DNA of 64,000 bases from Candidatus Dependentiae bacterium Noda2021 (GTDB taxonomy: Bacteria; Babelota; Babeliae; Babelales; Vermiphilaceae). Position 1 is the stretch's first letter. The number at the start of each line of letters is the position of its first letter. The stretch spans positions 434,001 through 498,000 of the forward strand of contig AP025250.1 in the NCBI GenBank assembly GCA_020886235.1, given 5' to 3'. This document shows positions 1 to 8,457 of this stretch, piece after piece. The position numbers and the translations under genes are program-made. The notes beneath the pieces were generated by a model. That model made no database searches, was not told the DNA's origin, and saw only the letters and a program-made list of their open reading frames with translations.

Positions 1-1
1 C

Positions 2-103
2 AACCACGGATTATTTTTGTACGAGGTTGCCAGTGATTGTGTAATCGATAAAGACCATTTATTACATGGTTTATGTTTACTAAGTTTTTGTCCTATTTAT
101 TAA
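2..103 (+). CDS. possible 3' end of a CDS cut by the window edge
   Basis: One plus-strand frame is open from the left edge for 33 codons and ends in TAA, overlapping the last bases of the convergent pgk gene. The residues (ending CLLSFCPIY) match no family I recognise. It may be the tail of a gene that begins outside the window or a chance open stretch; nothing inside the window decides this. Confidence 0.2.
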   Translation, partial: NHGLFLYEVASDCVIDKDHLLHGLCLLSFCPIY

Positions 104-1266
104 GAAAGTAATGCAAGCAGGCCGGGTAACTCCTGGCCTGCCAAATAGGCTAGTGCAGCGCCCCCACCGGTCGAAACGTATCCAATTTTATCCTGAAGAT
201 TAAAAGTATAAAGAGCCCCTACAGAGTCACCCCCCGCCACTACCGTTTTCGCCCCAGATGAAATCATCGCATTAAGCACACTATGTGTTTGATCCAATGA
301 TTCTTTGTAGGCAAGGTCGCCCATAATTCCATTTAAAAATATCGTTTTACTCTGTTTTAACAAGAAAGCATACTTGCGCATTGTTTGTGGGCCTATGGCA
401 AGTCCAAAATCCTGATCACCAATTTTTTGTGCGTCGACAATCCTAAACGGCGGTTTGAATAAAATATCACTTACTAGATAATCTATCGGCATCACAACTT
501 TGGTAGATGATTGTTCTGCTTGTTTTAAAATATCGTTACAGGCCGTGCTTGCTCTTCTATCAATTAGGGACCGGCCTACTTGTTGATGTCGTGCAGCTAA
601 AAAACTAAAAACTAAAGCCGGACACAATAAAATGTAATCTGCTTTATTTAAAAATTCTTTAATTAAAGGAATTTTAGTTGCTGGTTTTGCACCACCGAGT
701 ACCAGTGTCAAAGGTTTCTCTGGGTGTTTTAGTGCATCTAACTGTTTGATTTCAGCTTGCACTAGAAAACCAGCAGCTTTGCGCCCTCTAGCAAATAGGG
801 TGGGCGTAGTGACCAGCGAGCTATCGGTTCTATGCATTGCACCAAATGCATCAGACACGTAACAATCAGCAAGGTCAGCTAATCTTTGTGCAAATAGCGG
901 ATCGTTATTTTGCTCGCCAGCAAATAATCGTATATTTTCAAGCATAATGATACCAGGTGGGGTGTTTGCGCATAGTGCGTGCGCTGAATCTAGATCTGGT
1001 GCAAAAACAACGGAATACCCGTTCTTATAAAACCAGGTGAGTAATACACGTGTTGAAGGAGCATTATTTTTTTTGGGATCGCCCATGTGTGTAACCAGTA
1101 TGACAGTAGCTTTTTGTGCGATTAAATAATCGAGCGTTTTGGTAATTGAGCGCAACCGAAAATCGTTTTCAATCTGATTATCAACTATAGGCACGTTAAG
1201 ATCAACGCGAAACAATACAGTTGTCTGTGCTACATCAATATCCTGAACACACGGTATAGATAGCAC
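100..1266 (-). CDS. pgk: phosphoglycerate kinase (divergent)
   Basis: Glycolytic enzyme transferring phosphate between 1,3-bisphosphoglycerate and ADP in the cytoplasm. 388 residues, close to the family's usual 390-400. Recognisable motifs in order: RVDLNVP (20-26), LENIR in the N domain, SDAFGAMHR, LGGAKPATK, NGIMGD, GGDSVGA and STGGGAALAYLAGQELPG near the C-terminus. Several signature positions differ from the norm. The usual SHLGRP is THMGDP (59-64), so the conserved substrate-site Arg is Asp63, and the usual NGPMGxFE is NGIMGDLAY. The start is GTG and lies directly behind the TAA of the upstream permease gene, so the two are probably co-transcribed and translationally coupled. Family assignment is firm; full activity is less certain because of the substitutions. 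Confidence 0.9.
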   Translation of the reverse strand: MLSIPCVQDIDVAQTTVLFRVDLNVPIVDNQIENDFRLRSITKTLDYLIAQKATVILVTHMGDPKKNNAPSTRVLLTWFYKNGYSVVFAPDLDSAHALCANTPPGIIMLENIRLFAGEQNNDPLFAQRLADLADCYVSDAFGAMHRTDSSLVTTPTLFARGRKAAGFLVQAEIKQLDALKHPEKPLTLVLGGAKPATKIPLIKEFLNKADYILLCPALVFSFLAARHQQVGRSLIDRRASTACNDILKQAEQSSTKVVMPIDYLVSDILFKPPFRIVDAQKIGDQDFGLAIGPQTMRKYAFLLKQSKTIFLNGIMGDLAYKESLDQTHSVLNAMISSGAKTVVAGGDSVGALYTFNLQDKIGYVSTGGGAALAYLAGQELPGLLALLS

Positions 1267-2492
1267 TTAGGCCTCAAATCGTAATAGGTTTGAAATGCTT
1301 ACTTTTTCAAGTGAACGTAAGGGTAATCGTATGGCGAGCAAACTGATACCCATTATCACACAAAATACGAGTGCAAAAGAAGTCCAGTCAAGAGTTACTG
1401 GTACATGGCTTACGTAATAGGTATCAGGTAAGGGATATGGATATAATATTTAACTAAATAGCCTATGATGAATGCGCCTAAGAGTCCCATGACGCTTGCC
1501 AAAAAAGAAATCAGCATTCCAAATAACAAAAATATGGAGCGAATTTGTTCAGTCGAGGCACCCATTGCTTTCAATATGGCAATATCTCCTCTTTTTTGTG
1601 TGATTTGCATGAAGAGGAGTGAAATGATGTTCATACTTGCAACTAAAATCATAAGGCTTAACACAAAAAACATTGCATATTTTTCAAGTTTGAGTGCTGA
1701 TACCAGTGCTGGATACAGATCTTTCCAGGAATATACGGTCAAGCTTTCAAATCGTTCTTTAAGATTATGGATTAGTTCTTTTTCATGGTGATGTGATGCG
1801 GGTTTAATACTGATTTGGGTGATTCCTTCTTCTGGAAAAAGGGTGGAGAACAGGGTTAGATTTGAAAGGGCCAAACCGTTATCCATTTCTTCAATTCCCG
1901 TGTTAAAAATACCACCAATAGTTGCTTGCATCGATTCTAAATTTATTTTTTTTGTGTCATAACTATCTTCTGGTGAATATAACATTGTTACCGTGTTACC
2001 AACTTCAACGCCCAAATCTTTAGCTAATTTGTGCCCGATTGCAATCATGTTGGCGCCTAAACTTTTTTTCCAATCGTCTAAGGGTTTTCTAAATGTTGTT
2101 GCAATATTGCTAACTGATTCTTCCATCTGTGGATCTATACCTCTCAGAAGTACTACATGGCTTGTTTGTCCCGGCTCAGCATTTTGTATAATGATTTGCT
2201 TAATGGCCGAAGGGCTCCATGCAGATACTTCTTTAAATTCTTTATCTAAAATGGACCCAACGGCTGCGCTATCAAGGGATTGTCCTCCTGCATGCATGGC
2301 TATAGGCGCATGGATGCCGCGTAATTTTTCATGGGTTGCGCGCTCAAAGCCTTGCATGATACTCAAGACTAAAGCTAGCGCGAAAGATCCTATAAATAGA
2401 GCCCAAAAACAAATTTTTATCATCGTGGAAATATTTTTTTCTTGTTTTATCCCTAGGAGATAACGTTGCGCCATTAAAAAACTAATATTCAT
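1267..2492 (-). CDS. LolC/LolE-type ABC transporter permease, apparent frameshift near the C-terminus
   Basis: Inner-membrane permease of the MacB/FtsX superfamily; LolC/E proteins with LolD extract lipoproteins for transfer to the outer membrane. There is one N-terminal membrane helix (about residues 25-47), a large periplasmic domain, then a helix and the QKRGDIAILKAMGAS coupling stretch followed by further helices. The frame opened by ATG stops early at 1410-1412 (ending LIPIT). A second frame continues without a break (PYPLPDTYYVSHVPV, then TLDW, ending NLLRFEA) to a TAA touching the pgk GTG start. One added base, for example in the TTT run at 1449-1451, restores a protein of about 408 residues, the normal family length. 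No LolD ATPase is in the window. LolC versus LolE is not decided. Confidence 0.8.
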
Positions 2493-2593
2493 GCAAGGGC
2501 CTTTGATCTAATGAATTTCTTGAGCTTGTAAATTAACTATCTTTTTTTTAATCTACCATTATTATCCTGAGTCTAAAAAAAAGAGGCATCTTT

Positions 2594-3328
2594 ATGAAGC
2601 ATCCATTTTTATTTCGCGCTCCTTTTCTTATTCTTATTGTGATGCTTTCGGGCTGTGGCAGAATTATAGACTGGGGCAAATGCAATTTTTATCAAGGTAT
2701 TGAAGCTGAAGGTATACCATCAGGAGTTTGTGCCTATGTGCGTACGCTTATAGTGTATGATCAATTTACAACGGTTGGTATTTTCGATGCATTGTGGCTC
2801 TCAGATGAAGTTCGCGCATACTACACCCAAACTCATGCGCATCGTCTTGGTAAGAATACCGTACAAGAAAATAATTTATTACGAAGGCTTTTGGCAGAAA
2901 ACGAACATTATCTTTCATTTATTGTTCTCAGTTTACACGAGTTTCCCCTGGGCGAACCGGAATCAATCTGGTCTGTAATGCTAGAGATTGGTGATGACGT
3001 CTATACTCCCGTTGAAATTAAGCCAGTTGAATTAACTCCTGATTACCAAGCCTTTTTTGGCAATCGATATAATCGCTTTAAAACCGCTTATCTCATTAAA
3101 TTTGACGCACAAGACAATAATGAAAATGATATTTTAACCAATCAAACCCGTTGTATGAGTATGCGTTTTAGATCTATAAAAAAAGAAGGTGTTGTTACCT
3201 GGGCTGTGTGGCCTGAAGATGCGCATAATCCATGTAATCCGTGTGCGACTGGACAATGTTGTTTGCCGGTTAATCATGGAGGATGTACGCCCGATTGCAA
3301 CGAGAGAGATTTAGTTGGTTTACAATAA
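2594..3328 (+). CDS. exported lipoprotein of unknown function
   Basis: 244 residues. The N-terminus has basic and hydrophobic segments ending in a clear lipobox, LSGC (Cys21), so the product is probably an outer- or inner-membrane lipoprotein. The rest has no domain I recognise. The C-terminal 35 residues are rich in cysteine (NPCNPC, GQCC, GGCTPDC), suggesting disulphide bonds or metal binding outside the cytoplasm. It ends eight bases before rpiB, whose ribosome binding site overlaps the stop region, so the two are probably one transcript. Confidence 0.75.
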   Translation: MKHPFLFRAPFLILIVMLSGCGRIIDWGKCNFYQGIEAEGIPSGVCAYVRTLIVYDQFTTVGIFDALWLSDEVRAYYTQTHAHRLGKNTVQENNLLRRLLAENEHYLSFIVLSLHEFPLGEPESIWSVMLEIGDDVYTPVEIKPVELTPDYQAFFGNRYNRFKTAYLIKFDAQDNNENDILTNQTRCMSMRFRSIKKEGVVTWAVWPEDAHNPCNPCATGQCCLPVNHGGCTPDCNERDLVGLQ

Positions 3329-3336
3329 AGGATAGT

Positions 3337-3789
3337 ATGCATATTACGATTGCAATCGGTACTGATCATCGAGGTTATGATTATAAAAATATTCTTATTT
3401 CTTGCACTGAGCTTTCCGGCCATACCATTGAATGGATTGATGTAGGTTGTATGAACCCAGAGCGCTGTGATTATCCCGCATTTGCGTATAAAGTGGTACA
3501 GCATATCAAAACCGAAGCTGCTGATTTTGGAATTTTATTATGCGGCAGCGGTATTGGCATGTCGATCGCTGCCAACAGGTTTGCTGGCATCTACGCGGGT
3601 CTTGTATGGAATCAAGAAGTTGCTGTGCAGTGTAGAGCTGACGATTCGTGCAACGTGTTGGTAATTCCTGCTGATTATCTCACAGCCGATCAACTGATAT
3701 CTATGGTAAGCGCTTGGTTGAAAACAACGCCCAAAGAAGGAAGATACCGCGCCCGCATAGAACAGATTGATTCGTGGGGCGGCCTGTAA
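3337..3789 (+). CDS. rpiB: ribose-5-phosphate isomerase B
   Basis: Interconverts ribose 5-phosphate and ribulose 5-phosphate in the pentose phosphate pathway. 150 residues, the usual RpiB/LacAB length. Seen: GTDHRGYDYKN at the N-terminus, LLCGSGIGMSIAANR with the catalytic Cys, and a C-terminal region matching the family. The usual EHNDAN His segment is replaced by CRADDSCN, so the second catalytic region is divergent. The start chosen is the ATG after AAAGGATAG; an upstream in-frame ATG would overlap the lipoprotein gene and add 18 unrelated residues. Confidence 0.88.
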   Translation: MHITIAIGTDHRGYDYKNILISCTELSGHTIEWIDVGCMNPERCDYPAFAYKVVQHIKTEAADFGILLCGSGIGMSIAANRFAGIYAGLVWNQEVAVQCRADDSCNVLVIPADYLTADQLISMVSAWLKTTPKEGRYRARIEQIDSWGGL

Positions 3790-3925
3790 TCTATTTTTAA
3801 TTCAACCTTACTTGTCGATGCATCTAGTCGTTGCTAATCTCTATTAAATTCAAAATGGTTGAATATCGCCATTTAATTCTGTCAAAATTATAATAATTGA
3901 AATTATTTAATGTTGAGGGGATATA

Positions 3926-6900
3926 ATGACGGGTATTCAAAACACCATTATATATAGGTTTTATTGGGCGATCGCGCTAATATTGTTAGGCGTGTTGCCG
4001 ACTGTTTCTCAAGATTTATTGAATCAAGAAAGCCAAATTGTATCTCAAGGATTTGAAGTTTTTGACGGACAAGAAATCCAATTTGATGAATCAGTAGATA
4101 CCACCTACTTAGTTGATAAAGAATTTACCCTTAACATACCGTTAATTGGACCAGTTACCTTGCGTAATGAGACGGGGCAAGACAGTGCCATTTCACGTTG
4201 GGCGGCTAGTCTTCCTACTAAGCAACTCGGGCCAGTTAGCTTAAATGGGGGAACCATATCCTTAGATGATAATTCAAGAATTCGTGTCGACGGCGATGTA
4301 ACATTATTTGGCAAGCGCGGTACATTAAGCTTGCAAAGTTTTACAACGCAATCAGTTCCCGGCAAAACATTTTTAAGCCGTAGTCCAACCGTGAATAATA
4401 AAGGTGAAATAGTTTTACCCACTTTTGATTTTACCTTATTTCCCACGAAGGCGACGACCATCAGATCCGCTCAGTTTATCATTAAATTTCAAGATGAACC
4501 TGAAGTGGTAGTGTTGCCTGGAAGATCTATACAACTTAATTCAATACTATTACATCTTCAAGAAAATGAACCCGTGTCATTAATTTCTTGGATACGTTTT
4601 TTTGGGTCACCAACTGCTCTGAGTTTTATTGCAAGCAGAGAAGGATTTAATTCTTCATTTGAAATACCCATGATTACTCTTGGTCAATTGATAGAACCAA
4701 TATCAAGAACAATTTACACCAATGTACCTCTTACTAATGTAAAATTTGCAACGGCATACGGAGCAAGCTTAAGTGATGAGCCAGGCGCAAGTATGTCCTT
4801 TACGGCAGGTGCTGATTTTTCTCAATTTAACCAACAAAATGAACTAGGTACTTCCGTAAATAACGTGCAAGTAAGTGCTAAAGTAAGCAAAATGAGTGGT
4901 TTAGAGTTGGGTGGTGAGCTTGATACGTTAGCTTTGCCAATTTTTAAAAAAATTCCTAACATTATCCAAAACATACAAGCTATTCAATTAGCATTTACCT
5001 ACAAACCAGGAAGTAAACCATCGTTGTTACTAAGCTCAAAAGCTGAAATACAGCTACCAAAAATTAGTACCCTTGGTGTACAACTCACTATTGGTTATGA
5101 AGAGAATGAAGGCTTTATGTTGGGCTTGCAAGCGACAAAAGATGTTTGGGAGCCATTTAATCAGCTTAATATACCGACAGTTTCTGACTTGCGTTTTACG
5201 GATTTAAAAACAAGCTTTACCATTTCACGTGGCGATGCTACTAAGCTTTTACTTTCACTGTCTGCCACCACGAATATTTTAAGCAATTCAGTGCGTGGGT
5301 CATTCTACTTCGTGTTTGAACCGGATAACAAAGGAATAATTTTCAAAGCGGGCGTACCCGAGCAATGGAGATTTTCAGACTCCATGCCTTCGCTGCGCAA
5401 TACGATCTTTGACAGAATTTCATTTGAGCATGCGTATTTTCTGGTAAGTACGCTTGATTATGATTTGCCGGAACGTGACTTTTTTGGGGTCGAAGAACTA
5501 GATATGCAGGCATCACCGGGAGAAAAACAAGTAGCGCTTGAGGAAATTAGAAAAGGATTAACCTTCTCAGCCTATATGCCCTTAGTTGGAGATCTTGAAA
5601 AAATTAAAACGTTACTGGGCGGAGGTCAAAGAAAAGTAAAATTATATGGGATTATTAATCCTAATCCATCTGATCTTGTTCTTGGTGCAAAACTTACCGG
5701 TAGCTTACCACTTGCATCAGAACTCATGTCTACCGGACCTATTGCGCTTGAATTAACGGGCGCCCCATCAATAAGCTTGCTTACAACCTTATATCTCAAA
5801 CCGCGCATCAATGATCTGCCCCTAAAATTTGTTGGGCGCATAATGTTAGATCCAACTGATGCAACGTTTGCAGCAACCATGCTTGGAAAATGGGAAAACC
5901 CATTTGATTTTGAAGGGCTTTCAATTGCCGATGTCGCCGCTCAGCTAGGCTTGAATTATGTTCAACTTGCAGCAACCGGACTTCCTAATCGCCTTGGTTT
6001 AACCGGTAAAATGGATATTGGTAAACACAAGCTATTCCTTGCAGGGCAATTTGACACATTATTAAAAAATATGGCATTAGCCGGCTCACTCAACGAATTG
6101 TCATTGCTTGATTTAGTGCAAGCAATCGCAAATCCATTAGGTGCACGTATCGATGCTAACCAAGTTCCTCACATTGCACTACGCGATGTTGAATTAAAGT
6201 TTGCGCCAAAAAATCTTAAAATTGGTGAAATTGAAATTAAACAAGGCATCACGGTTAAAGGTGAATTGCATATCTTAGATAACAAAGGCGTAATAGATCT
6301 TAATGTAGATAGAACCGGTATAGCAGCGACTGGTTATACCTCAATTATTAACGTAGGGCCGCTACGTATATCTGCAAGTAAACCGACAGATAGTCCGACA
6401 GGTGGGCCTATCGTTAAGTTAATTTTAACCTTAGCACAACAAGAATTTTTACTATCGGGTAAATTAGAATTGGCCAATTTGTTTAAGGTGGACAGCCGCG
6501 TCAGCATAGCACGTAATGATATGAGTTTCAGGTTTGAAACAGCAATCGCAGATATGTTTAATGCATTGGTTGAAGGTAAAGCTGAAATTAATACACCAAA
6601 ACCAGACTTTAGGTTGGTGATCGATTTTAGACAACAGTTTACCGACTACGCTTTAAAGTACATTAATGAAGCATTAACTGAGTTGCAACGTAAAACAGAG
6701 CGTGATATTTCTCAGGCTCAATCAGACTTGCAAAGAATCAATGCAGAGATTGCAAATGCTGACAGAGAAATTGTACAAGCACGCCAAAAAGTTGAAGCAG
6801 CAAGAGCAGATTTACGTACATGGGATCAAAAAATTGCTGAGAATGATCGTGCTGTCAATCAACAGAAATCAAAGCTTAACAACTTTAGAATGGATAATGA

Positions 6901-7480
6901 TAAGGATAACCTTGCAATAGCTCGCTTGCAAAGTGAAATAGATCGTGCAGGAGGATTCTTAAGGGATCCGATTCTTACTACCAAAAATAAAACTGAAATA
7001 GCTGGTTTAAACATTAAAATAGCTGGACGAAATATAGTAATATATCAAATAGAAGACACTCTTAATAAAAATCTTTTCTTAGCTCGCAATACTATTCTTG
7101 CTAGTAAAAAAATTGCTGAAGCGAGCTTGCGAGCAGCAGAAGAAATACTTGATAAGGTGGCACGTCCTCTTGCAAAAGGTACTTTAACTGCAGCAAGAGA
7201 TGCGGCTAATGGCATCTTAGAGGGTGCAAAACAAAGCGGGCTTGCAGTTTTTGAAGGTGGTAAATGGGTTGCCCGTGGACTACTGGGAACTGTTGTGCTC
7301 AAACGGGTACGATTTGAGGGTAGTGTGCGTGAAATAACCGGTGGTAAGTTACCTCACCTCATGATTCACCTTGATATATTACAAAAGCCAAAAGTTATGA
7401 ACTTTACCTTCGATTTCAAAAATCCATCTGCCAGCGCCAAAGCGTTAGCCAACGAGATCGTAAAAGTATTTAAAGACTAA
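3926..7480 (+). CDS. very large exported protein with C-terminal coiled coil
   Basis: 1184 residues; not recognised. It begins with a signal peptide (hydrophobic about 12-26, likely cut near VSQ-D). A long, probably beta-rich body follows, with recurring short segments such as KLTGSLPLASEL, ALELTGAPSISL, GLTGKMDIGKHKLFLAGQFDT and LAGSLNEL, suggesting imperfect internal repeats. From about residue 912 to 1075 it is a charged, heptad-like coiled coil (ERDISQAQSDLQRINAEIAN and on), then a short beta-like tail. A good ribosome binding site (GAGGGG) precedes the ATG. A hairpin with a T-rich tail follows the stop, so it looks monocistronic. It could be a surface or envelope-spanning protein; function unknown. 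Confidence 0.85.
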   Translation: MTGIQNTIIYRFYWAIALILLGVLPTVSQDLLNQESQIVSQGFEVFDGQEIQFDESVDTTYLVDKEFTLNIPLIGPVTLRNETGQDSAISRWAASLPTKQLGPVSLNGGTISLDDNSRIRVDGDVTLFGKRGTLSLQSFTTQSVPGKTFLSRSPTVNNKGEIVLPTFDFTLFPTKATTIRSAQFIIKFQDEPEVVVLPGRSIQLNSILLHLQENEPVSLISWIRFFGSPTALSFIASREGFNSSFEIPMITLGQLIEPISRTIYTNVPLTNVKFATAYGASLSDEPGASMSFTAGADFSQFNQQNELGTSVNNVQVSAKVSKMSGLELGGELDTLALPIFKKIPNIIQNIQAIQLAFTYKPGSKPSLLLSSKAEIQLPKISTLGVQLTIGYEENEGFMLGLQATKDVWEPFNQLNIPTVSDLRFTDLKTSFTISRGDATKLLLSLSATTNILSNSVRGSFYFVFEPDNKGIIFKAGVPEQWRFSDSMPSLRNTIFDRISFEHAYFLVSTLDYDLPERDFFGVEELDMQASPGEKQVALEEIRKGLTFSAYMPLVGDLEKIKTLLGGGQRKVKLYGIINPNPSDLVLGAKLTGSLPLASELMSTGPIALELTGAPSISLLTTLYLKPRINDLPLKFVGRIMLDPTDATFAATMLGKWENPFDFEGLSIADVAAQLGLNYVQLAATGLPNRLGLTGKMDIGKHKLFLAGQFDTLLKNMALAGSLNELSLLDLVQAIANPLGARIDANQVPHIALRDVELKFAPKNLKIGEIEIKQGITVKGELHILDNKGVIDLNVDRTGIAATGYTSIINVGPLRISASKPTDSPTGGPIVKLILTLAQQEFLLSGKLELANLFKVDSRVSIARNDMSFRFETAIADMFNALVEGKAEINTPKPDFRLVIDFRQQFTDYALKYINEALTELQRKTERDISQAQSDLQRINAEIANADREIVQARQKVEAARADLRTWDQKIAENDRAVNQQKSKLNNFRMDNDKDNLAIARLQSEIDRAGGFLRDPILTTKNKTEIAGLNIKIAGRNIVIYQIEDTLNKNLFLARNTILASKKIAEASLRAAEEILDKVARPLAKGTLTAARDAANGILEGAKQSGLAVFEGGKWVARGLLGTVVLKRVRFEGSVREITGGKLPHLMIHLDILQKPKVMNFTFDFKNPSASAKALANEIVKVFKD

Positions 7481-7495
7481 TCCAACAAAGCGAAA

Positions 7496-7530
7496 TATAG
7501 GACATTAGCTCTGCTATGTCCTATCTTTTC
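7496..7530 (+). terminator. rho-independent terminator
   Basis: Nine-base perfect arms (7497-7505 and 7516-7524) with a ten-base loop and a CTTTTC tail, 16 bases after the stop of the large exported protein. Confidence 0.65.
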
Positions 7531-7536
7531 CCGTCT

Positions 7537-8322
7537 TTATTTGTTTGTTATTTCTTGAAGTGCGTGGTCAAAGGTGTTGGGAATTAACGCATTAATAAGT
7601 ATTTTTTGACATGCCGCACGTATGATCAACGCCTCTTGATGGGTGAGTGAACTATACACGCGACTCAGCCTTGGATTAAGATTATCAAGAAAGCGGTAAT
7701 ATTCTTTTAACGATACACCCACAGCAAATGGATGTATAACGTGTCGGTAGTAGGGTGTTGATACTTGTTTGGCATCATAGTTAGCAGTTATTTTTTGAGA
7801 TACTTCAAGTGGCTCGTCACTCATTATAAATACCGGCTGTTGCCAGTGCTGCACGCACACCAGCGGCCATTGCTCAATTTCATTTGCACAATTCACCGCT
7901 GCGCAGGTAACTAAATGAGTTGTTATTCCTTCGGCATTAACAGGAGATTCTTCGTTATTATGAGCTACCCCATACGATTGAATTCGTAACCATTCAAGCA
8001 GCGCACTTTTTTCAACTCCTTTTTGTGCCGATCTAGCAATAATGCCGGCAAGAGGAATTCTTTTTACTTTTTGAAGATATCGCTCGTTGATATAGTGTTC
8101 AATGCTATCGCTCTCATATTTTTGCACGGGAATTGAAGCGGCTGCAAATAACGTATTTTGGTACGGAGTCCAAAGAAAACCGTATGACGGCTTCCTTTGC
8201 GTGCAGTAATTGCGAGTATTAGTAGCTTTTTGGGTCTGCTTTATAAAGTATCTCACTGATTGCATAGCGCAGAGCATGGTTGTATTAAGAGTAATGAGTA
8301 AAACCAAAAGCTGCTGGTACAT
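7537..8322 (-). CDS. exported protein of unknown function
   Basis: 261 residues with a signal peptide (YQQLLVLLITLNTTMLCAM). The start chosen is the ATG behind CAAGGAG; an in-frame upstream codon at 8352 lacks a ribosome binding site and would bury the signal peptide. The mature part holds several Cys and aromatic residues (HLVTCAAVNCANE, VCVQHWQQP) and ends in an alpha-helical stretch. No family recognised. It shows the Cys/Ala-Met-polar pattern at the presumed cleavage site that recurs in other exported proteins of this window. Confidence 0.72.
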   Translation of the reverse strand: MYQQLLVLLITLNTTMLCAMQSVRYFIKQTQKATNTRNYCTQRKPSYGFLWTPYQNTLFAAASIPVQKYESDSIEHYINERYLQKVKRIPLAGIIARSAQKGVEKSALLEWLRIQSYGVAHNNEESPVNAEGITTHLVTCAAVNCANEIEQWPLVCVQHWQQPVFIMSDEPLEVSQKITANYDAKQVSTPYYRHVIHPFAVGVSLKEYYRFLDNLNPRLSRVYSSLTHQEALIIRAACQKILINALIPNTFDHALQEITNK

Positions 8323-8392
8323 AATAAGCTCCTTGAATATGTTATTGATCAATTGAGCAACTATTACAATTTTTTTATAATGTGTGAATTAT

Positions 8393-8428
8393 TTTGCAAA
8401 AAAAAGAGGCACGTATTTACGTGCCTCT
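8393..8428 (-). terminator. rho-independent terminator of the FtsH-like gene
   Basis: Ten-base arms (8405-8414 and 8419-8428) around a four-base loop; on the minus strand the stem is followed by a run of T. It lies 30 bases after the stop of the gene at 8458-11250. Confidence 0.75.
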
Positions 8429-8457
8429 CAATCTTAGATAGTCAGATAACTGGAAAG

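Noticed and set aside
1465-2463. Plus-strand open frames over the permease gene
   Set aside because: They mirror the LolC/E coding sequence, have no ribosome binding site and encode no recognisable protein.
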